In this document: positions 57,766 through 64,000 of the stretch, one piece after another | Layout: each line of letters begins with the position of its first letter | Position numbering within the stretch: the first letter of the stretch is position 1 | Assembly (NCBI GenBank): GCA_020746105.1 | Contig: CM036618.1 | Location: forward strand, 96,218,122 to 96,282,121 | Reading direction: 5' to 3' | Source: Trogon surrucura | Lineage: Eukaryota > Chordata > Aves > Trogoniformes > Trogonidae | Length of the DNA stretch: 64,000 bases | Program-made: the position numbers and the translations under genes | The notes under the pieces: model-generated | The model's database searches: none | What the model was told of the DNA's origin: nothing | Seen by the model: the letters and a program-made list of their open reading frames with translations, nothing else

Positions 57766-60127
57766 TTTTATTTTGGGAGGGAAACAGACTAGTGAGTTTT
57801 ATTTGTGTTAGTTCCCATGAGTCTGTTTGCGTTTTGTCTCCAGTACTGTGGGAAGATTAAGCTGAGGAAGGAAATATATGTATGACAACTGAAACTTACG
57901 AAAGTGGTGCTAATTGTGTTATAGTTTGTAAAAGCTTTTGTTTACAAAATAAATCAGTGAGTTTCATTGATAGTGACCCTTTAAGTGTTGTGGCTGGCTT
58001 GTCATGTAGAAAGTGTTGTGGATCTGAAGAAATGATGCAATAAAACCAGTAAAAATGCTTAGCAGTCATTTATATGTTGTTTTGACAATATCTGAATATT
58101 TTATTAACAAAAAGCTAAAGAATCTCATCCTGAAGCTCATTTTGGAAGGTGCATCTGTTCAACTTTGATTACCACATATATCTCATGTCTCACTGTTCTA
58201 CCCTCATAACGCAGTCCCTTTAAAATGTGCCATTATGAGAACTAATTCCAAGATCTTTGTGTATACGTTTAAAATTACTAGAAAAATAGCTTGATTTTCA
58301 ACATATTTTTAATGGTCTAGCAAGTTCTTACCTTCATGAGTCCAGCTGCGCCTCTCTTTGAAGTTACTCTTACCCACAGTAGAGCTGGCAAACTGAAATG
58401 TCTGCACTGTTCAAGCCATTGTTGTGCAAAATATCATTTTAATTTAGCCTAATTTCTATTAGTGGTTCAATCTAAGGCATTGGACTTTTCACTGAAACAT
58501 CAAGCATGGGCTTGTGTTCTCTCAGTTCCTCTGAATAAGGGTAGGCAGAAGTTTTTCGTAGAAAAGAAACAGGAGGTAGCATCTTAAATTGCTGTAGATG
58601 TTTGATAAGCGAACTTCTTGCCTGTTGTCAGCTATGGCAGGTCATATACGCAAAGAGAACACGTGTTAGGCTGTGGATATTGCGTCTTCAGCTTCTTTGC
58701 TGCCATAGAATGTAAGAACCAGTGTATTAAATATAATTACCATTTTTAGGAAGTCTTACTTTATTAGTCTTTTTGTTTGCCGTAAAGTGCTTAGCCTTTG
58801 CTATATTCAGGTACGTTGTGACTAGCGAGGATAAATGCTTTCTTGAGCATTCCTTCATACTACTTCAGTGTGAATGCCTTTCATGAGAGCGAAATGTGTT
58901 ACTTCAATGTTGTTACCGATTACAGAAAAGGGCCCATTTGTAGAATATCTTTTAGTTACCAACTAAAGTTTGTAACCTGAGTGTTAGAAAAAACAGAAGG
59001 TTGTAACTATTGCCATGAGTTGTTCACATTCTCTTTACAGAACGCTTATCAATACAGCAGTCCATATGCAGCATTTTGTAAGGAAGTAAATGTATTTCAG
59101 TTGAGCGGACGGTTTTAGAAATATGTTCTAATGGTCAGTTTATGCATGAGCTCTTCTACTCTACTTGTCAGTGGCATGTTTATGTTACCTTGTATCATTT
59201 ATTGCTTTGTTTTCTAAAACTGTTAAGTTACAAAGCTATACCTAAGAATATGATTGAATACGTTAAATAAGCATTTTAACAGTATACTTACCACGACCCT
59301 TTGTGTCTTGCACTTCTGCCAGTCTGTTGTTGCCCACGTACTCTCGCCTTTTTGTGGTGTGATATGTTAAAATGAGTGCATGCTCAGTTTCTCCATTTCT
59401 GCTAAAAAGAAGCAGATTCTTAAAGCGCACTAACTTAGTGACCCAACTAATTTACCGTAAGATCATGCAATTGCAAACACTTCTGAAAAAGCTATGCTTA
59501 AACTGTCTGTACATCAGCTTGCTGATCTGTTCTGAGAATGAAGATGCCTTTGAAAGAGTATGGTGATAGTGCTGAAAAACAAGCAAGCAGTGTTAGCCTT
59601 TAAAATGCATCATGAAATGCTATAAAATAATGTAGAATTAATACTGATTATGGTTATGCTAGTGCTATTAGAAATTACAAATGAGAATAAGGAGAGGTAG
59701 TCAAACCCTTGGCTCCACTACAAACTATAATCAAAGTCCCACTGATTTCAGTGGAAGCAGAAAAAATGTGGCTTGTCAATTACAGTCTCTGAATGAAAAG
59801 ACTCAGAAGAAGGGTTTAGGCTGTCAGGTATCAGAATGGCCCTCAGTTTTATTTCTCTTTCTCATAGGGATAGAATCTTAATTAAAGGAGGCTAGGACAT
59901 CAATATATTTTTATGTTGACATTGAATAAATAGGTTTCATTGAATGTTGCTGAGGTAGGAGGAAGTAAATAATTATCTGCTTTTTTTTTTTTTAATAAAC
60001 TTGTGCACACTTCAGATACTCTACATTCCTGATCCTTTGTGTGCTTAGCTTTTTTTCTTTTGATGTTTGCAGAGTACATGTGAATTTACAACAAATAAGT
60101 GGAATATTTTGTTTTATTCCTGTGTAG

Positions 60128-60159
60128 CTCAAGACAAAAGGAGAGAGGAACATACTAAA
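60128..60159 (+). other. BABAM2: BABAM2 exon 2, 5' UTR part
   Basis: A short untranslated stretch between a probable acceptor (TTTTATTCCTGTGTAG, ending 60127) and the ATG at 60160. It contains no upstream ATG. A second acceptor-like site, ATGTTTGCAG, ends at about 60072 and would lengthen the UTR by about 55 nt. The sequence alone does not settle which is used. Confidence 0.6.
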
Positions 60160-60287
60160 ATGTCACCTGAAGTTGCCTTGAACAGAATTTCTCCAGCACT
60201 CTCACCCTTTATTTCCAGTGTGGTCAGAAATGGAAAAGTAGGACTGGATGCTACGAATTGTTTACGGATCACAGACTTGAAATCTGG
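60160..60287 (+). CDS. BABAM2: BABAM2 (BRE) first coding exon
   Basis: First coding exon of BABAM2/BRE, the scaffold subunit with ubiquitin E2 variant-like domains that holds BRCC36, Abraxas or ABRO1 and BABAM1 together. It acts in the nuclear BRCA1-A complex (K63 ubiquitin removal at DNA breaks) and the cytosolic BRISC complex. 128 nt encode 42 residues plus two bases, beginning [17 protein letters not shown] and continuing through [17 protein letters not shown], almost identical to the mammalian N-terminus as I remember it. The ATG has A at -3. The donor is TCTGG|GTGAGT at 60287/60288. The next coding exon is not in the window. Confidence 0.95.
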
Positions 60288-63200
60288 GTGAGTTCATCAA
60301 AAAAATGCCTAACCCCTCGCAGTTAAGATGTCTTTTAAGGACCGAATTTTACGAGGTTCGTGTATGTTTAAGCATTTCCAATATATTTGAATCTGACATA
60401 CTAGCTACATTATTTTTATCTTACTACCATTTTGTAGTTTGGGAGTCATAATTTGTCATATTGTTGGCAGTAATAATCTTGCTAAAACACTTTCATTGCT
60501 GCCACTTGATAGTGCTGTTTTTCAGTAGTGAGATAAATGCTTCTTCTTGTTGTTTATCACTTGCTTGCTCGATCTTTTCTGTAAACTAAAAACTTGAAGA
60601 TAAATTTGTGTGATCTTACCTGTAGTCATGAATATGCTAAATAAGAAAAAAATTAACTGTTCTGTTGTCTGACCTCCCTCAAGATCAGTACATCAAGTGG
60701 CTCTAGGGCCAAGTGTTTGAAATAGACCAAGCTACTCCTTTTATTTTTAATTCCAGAACTGCTCATGATGGTTTTCAGAAGGTAATAAAGTTTGGAATCC
60801 ACATGTACAAAGGGACTTTGGTGTGTAACCTCTGTGAATAATACATGAGAAAAATGAAATACTTAGACTTTACTTTAGGCATTGTGCAGAGAGGGGAGAA
60901 TCCCAAGGTGGCTGATAAAAGAGTACTTAACATGTCAGAAACTGCTCTATTCTTTTAGAGTTAGGTATCTAATGGCATCTCTGAGTCGAGTATTTATGTG
61001 ATACTGGAGTTCAGAGCCTGAAATTACTTTAGCTTAAGGTGTCTAAATCGGCATTTTTATACAAACTACTGCTTTGTGTATAGTTTTGAATGATAGCATA
61101 ACTCAGTAGATCTTGAGAACTGCAACAAATTGTTGTTTAAAATTCAGTTCTGCTGCAAACTTTGTTTAATATGCTTCTATAGGTTGCTTTATTATGGTTT
61201 CACAGGGAGTTTGGGAGGTACTTTTCTGGCAGTTAACAATGCTCTTCGGGAAGCAGGAGTGAATTCTAGGATTAGTTTGAAAGGAACCATTCCCTGTAAG
61301 GTGCTGTGACAGAGTACAGGTTTTCTTGGAGGTCTAAGAAGCTGTGACTTTATTAGTGTTGTCTGGTTTGGCATTTAGGCTTGCAAATTATGTGAGACAG
61401 GCTGAGCAGTTACACATCTGCCGCTGTCATTTCACACTAGGCCTTGCTTTCTCTTGAACTAGTACTTGAGGAAGGCTGAGATGGGAGATGTCTTACATTT
61501 CTTATGCTGAATCTGGAGAAAGAAATACGGAAGAAGGGTAGAGAGGAAACAGAGCTGTAGTCTGGTGGTGAAGGTGTTAGTTTTTCGGGAGGTAGATAAG
61601 GGTTTTGCTCCCCGCCCACTGAGTGCTTAGGCTGCCTGCCTTTAAAGTAATAAAATAGTATTAAGAAGTGCTTTAGATTACTTTTTTTTTTCAGAGGTAT
61701 TTTTAATAAGTATCTAAAGTTTTTGTCCAGTGATCTTACTGAGAAGATCTTGAATTCACTTTGATAAATCCGGAATGTTTTCCAAGAGTTTGTTCTTGTC
61801 AAAACTAAACTTCCCCCAACTGCATACCATCCAAATCTAGCCATTCAAATTTTAAGTAACCGTGTTGAACATGGAGTCTGCAACACAAGTACAGCACCTG
61901 GCAGAAATTGTCCCGTATCTTGTTTGAAGGCATGGACTCAGCTATATGCAAGTGCTAGAAATATTTATTTTATTTTTTTTTCTTGTCCTGGAACTTAAAA
62001 ATGAGCGTCATTCTTCATGTTAAGGTCATTTTATGGCCAGAGGTTATTAGGAGCTTGAGTTGGATGATCAAGACTCTGCATTTAATTGAGAATCATCCTC
62101 TGAGATTTTTTTTTGTACAAGTAAGTTTCTTAAAAGCATTTATATAAACAGAATTTATCATCAATTTCATGATATTTCTTTGAAACGTCATTTTGTGCAT
62201 GTGAGTTTTTAGGAAAGAAATTATTATTTGTAATAGAAAATTATCGATTTCCATATCAGCGTGGAAATACAGAGATCCTTGTGACTTAGTGCTTTATAAA
62301 GTTGCTTAACAGATTAATAGTGTAAAATTACTTAACATAAAATGGATGCACCACAGAATTATAAAGAAATCCCTTCCATAACTCAAGATCTAATTCGGTG
62401 GTCCTTAACCTTTAATATAGGAGCCTCTGGGATTCCACAGACTCTTTGAGATGCCCGTGTCAGTCAATTAATAACAAAATCCCCAACCCCCTGTATTGTC
62501 AGTAGATTTAAATTTGTTGCTGGATATTGCTTCCTACTCTCTTGCCCTATCCTCACATCACGAGATTATTCAAATCCCTACATACTTTCTCTTTCATTAA
62601 GTTTTTGTTATATAATAAAAATAACAGTGCAGAGGAAGTAGCAGGCAGAGGTAGGTGATATCACCGTGATGAAAAAGAGTGTAAGGACATAGAGGTTGGA
62701 CTTAAAGGAAGAGAACAGTTGTTAGAGAAGTAGAGATGGGCTTCCGGACATTTAATTGCAAAACTCCCTTCAGTTTAAATGGGGCTGAATCAGGCTTAAA
62801 CTTAAAAAGTGGAACGAACAGGAAGATGAGGAAGAGATACTAGATTAAATGTTTGAAGTTAAATAAAAAGCAGTTCTTGATCTCAAGTGAATATAACCAT
62901 TTATAAGTAGTATTAGTTCAGAAACTTTGCTTTTGAATAGTGATTGTACATTTATTGACGCATGAAAGGGGCTGTAAACACATCTCTTCTGTAACCTAGC
63001 TTGAGTTTATTGCAAAACGTGAATATTTTACGCCTTAACTGGTGTGTTATGTGGAAGATTTTTTGAGAATAAAAGCTTACTATCACCTTTAAGATGTTAA
63101 TAGCTATTAACTTTGAAAACCAAAGCATCTGGAAGCTTCAAGATCAAGGGGAGAAGCTGCAAGCCTGCTCCACTGTCATGTACCACACAGGTACCCTAAT

Positions 63201-64000
63201 TTTCTGTAGCTACTCCACTTGCCTGACAAACCAGTGCTTTACAGTATGTAACAGAACAGAATGTAAAAACTGAGTATCCATCCATTCTGATCGCTTAGGT
63301 TTTAGAAATTGGACATGTGATTAACAAGGAGTAATGGTAACATACTGAATATAATATCTCCAAGACCTTTCTCACTCACGGTCTTGGTTTTGACATTCTC
63401 AACTGAAAAGTGGAAGGAATTTTCCTTTTATTTCACCAGTGCATGATCAAGTTCCAGGCTTATAGCCTGTCATGTCAGTTGATTGTGATTTGTAAATGGC
63501 AAATGTATTAAGCGTTTGATTATTTGAAAAGTCAATGCGTATGTCGGATGATTTTAGTAATGAAGTTATTTTGCACTTATTCCAACTTATTGCTAAGATA
63601 AACTGCTTAGCTTTCTTGCGTTTTATAAACTATATTGAAGAGCTGATGTTAGCCGAAAAGTATGAAGTCTGATGATATGTTAACTGGCTTTGCTTGAAGG
63701 TATGGGAGGGAAGTATGTCATAGTAAGGAAATCCTATTGTTTTGCAGCCTTTGAATATGTAAATGTTTCATAATAATATGTTACAATTTCATAATGTCTG
63801 TGTGTTTTACAAACTTATTAGACAGAACTGGTCTCATCAGACACTCACATACATTTACATCTATAAGTAGGACCTTTAGGATCAAGTTGTGTTAGTAGGA
63901 ATTATATGGCCACTGTTGATGTAGAGTGAATTAAAAAAATATGAGTGTCCCTGAACCAAGTTCTGCAATGTGGCAGGTCAGGAAAGAAGGGAAGTATTCA
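60288..64000 (+). other. BABAM2: BABAM2 intron 2 (partial)
   Basis: Intronic sequence from the GTGAGT donor to the right edge. I searched for the next BABAM2 exon (expected to begin CTSLTPG) and did not see it. There are T-rich tracts near 61680 and 61970. No other feature can be supported. Confidence 0.85.

Larger units (their letters stand above)
56781..60127 (+). other. BABAM2: BABAM2 intron 1 (inferred)
   Basis: Between the proposed exon 1 donor and the acceptor before the coding exon. The first ~550 bp are still CpG island. From about 57630 to 57765 lies one copy of an unidentified repeat. Beyond that the sequence is AT-rich, with no other feature seen. Confidence 0.5.

Noticed and set aside
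60062..60072. Alternative acceptor ATGTTTGCAG before the BABAM2 coding exon
   Set aside because: Possible, but the nearer TTCCTGTGTAG at 60127 is adequate and leaves a short ATG-free leader. Kept only as a note.
63160..63200. CACACAG|GT and similar splice-like sites in BABAM2 intron 2
   Set aside because: The flanking sequence does not encode the expected next BABAM2 residues.

Overview
The window is vertebrate nuclear DNA, almost certainly from a bird. Evidence: mammal-like split genes with GT-AG introns, a single GC-rich CpG island in an otherwise AT-rich background, several CR1 LINE fragments (including one whose 3' end carries the CR1-type tandem octamer ATTCTGTG), and a solo LTR of an endogenous retrovirus. 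I cannot name the species.

The window holds the 5' portions of two head-to-head genes. On the minus strand, seven coding exons of RBKS (ribokinase) run from 56292 down to 4395. Joined, they give 756 nt, 252 codons in uninterrupted frame, with consistent splice phases. They carry the PfkB-family residues for ribose binding, the GGKGAN loop and the NxxE motif. The terminal exon, which should carry GAGD with the catalytic aspartate and the C-terminus, is not in the window and must lie left of position 1. On the plus strand, BABAM2 (BRE; scaffold subunit of the BRCA1-A and BRISC deubiquitinase complexes) starts its coding sequence at 60160. Only its first coding exon is present, followed by at least 3.7 kb of intron that runs off the right edge. 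The same RBKS/BABAM2 head-to-head order is known from human 2p23.2.

The two genes share the CpG island at about 55.88-57.33 kb, which serves as a TATA-less bidirectional promoter. It contains an RFX X-box-like site, GC boxes and a GGGCCC array.

Layout from left to right: RBKS intron 7 (1-4394), exon 7, intron 6 with a long orphan ORF and an old CR1 (4584-14179), exon 6, intron 5 with a large imperfect hairpin near 15.4-15.5 kb, exon 5, intron 4, exon 4 (tandem acceptors), intron 3, exon 3, intron 2 with a CR1 fragment and a partial LTR, exon 2, and intron 1 (34589-56242). Intron 1 holds most of the mobile DNA: a CR1 piece, a solo LTR with a 5-bp target duplication, a CR1 with a 467-codon open reverse-transcriptase frame, and a pentamer microsatellite on a CR1-like fragment. 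Then come exon 1 in the CpG island, BABAM2 intron 1, and BABAM2 exon 2.

I found no new multi-gene system. The items most worth checking are an unidentified ~135-bp repeat in inverted copies flanking the promoter (about 51.0 and 57.7 kb), the intron-5 hairpin, and a 198-codon orphan ORF in intron 6.
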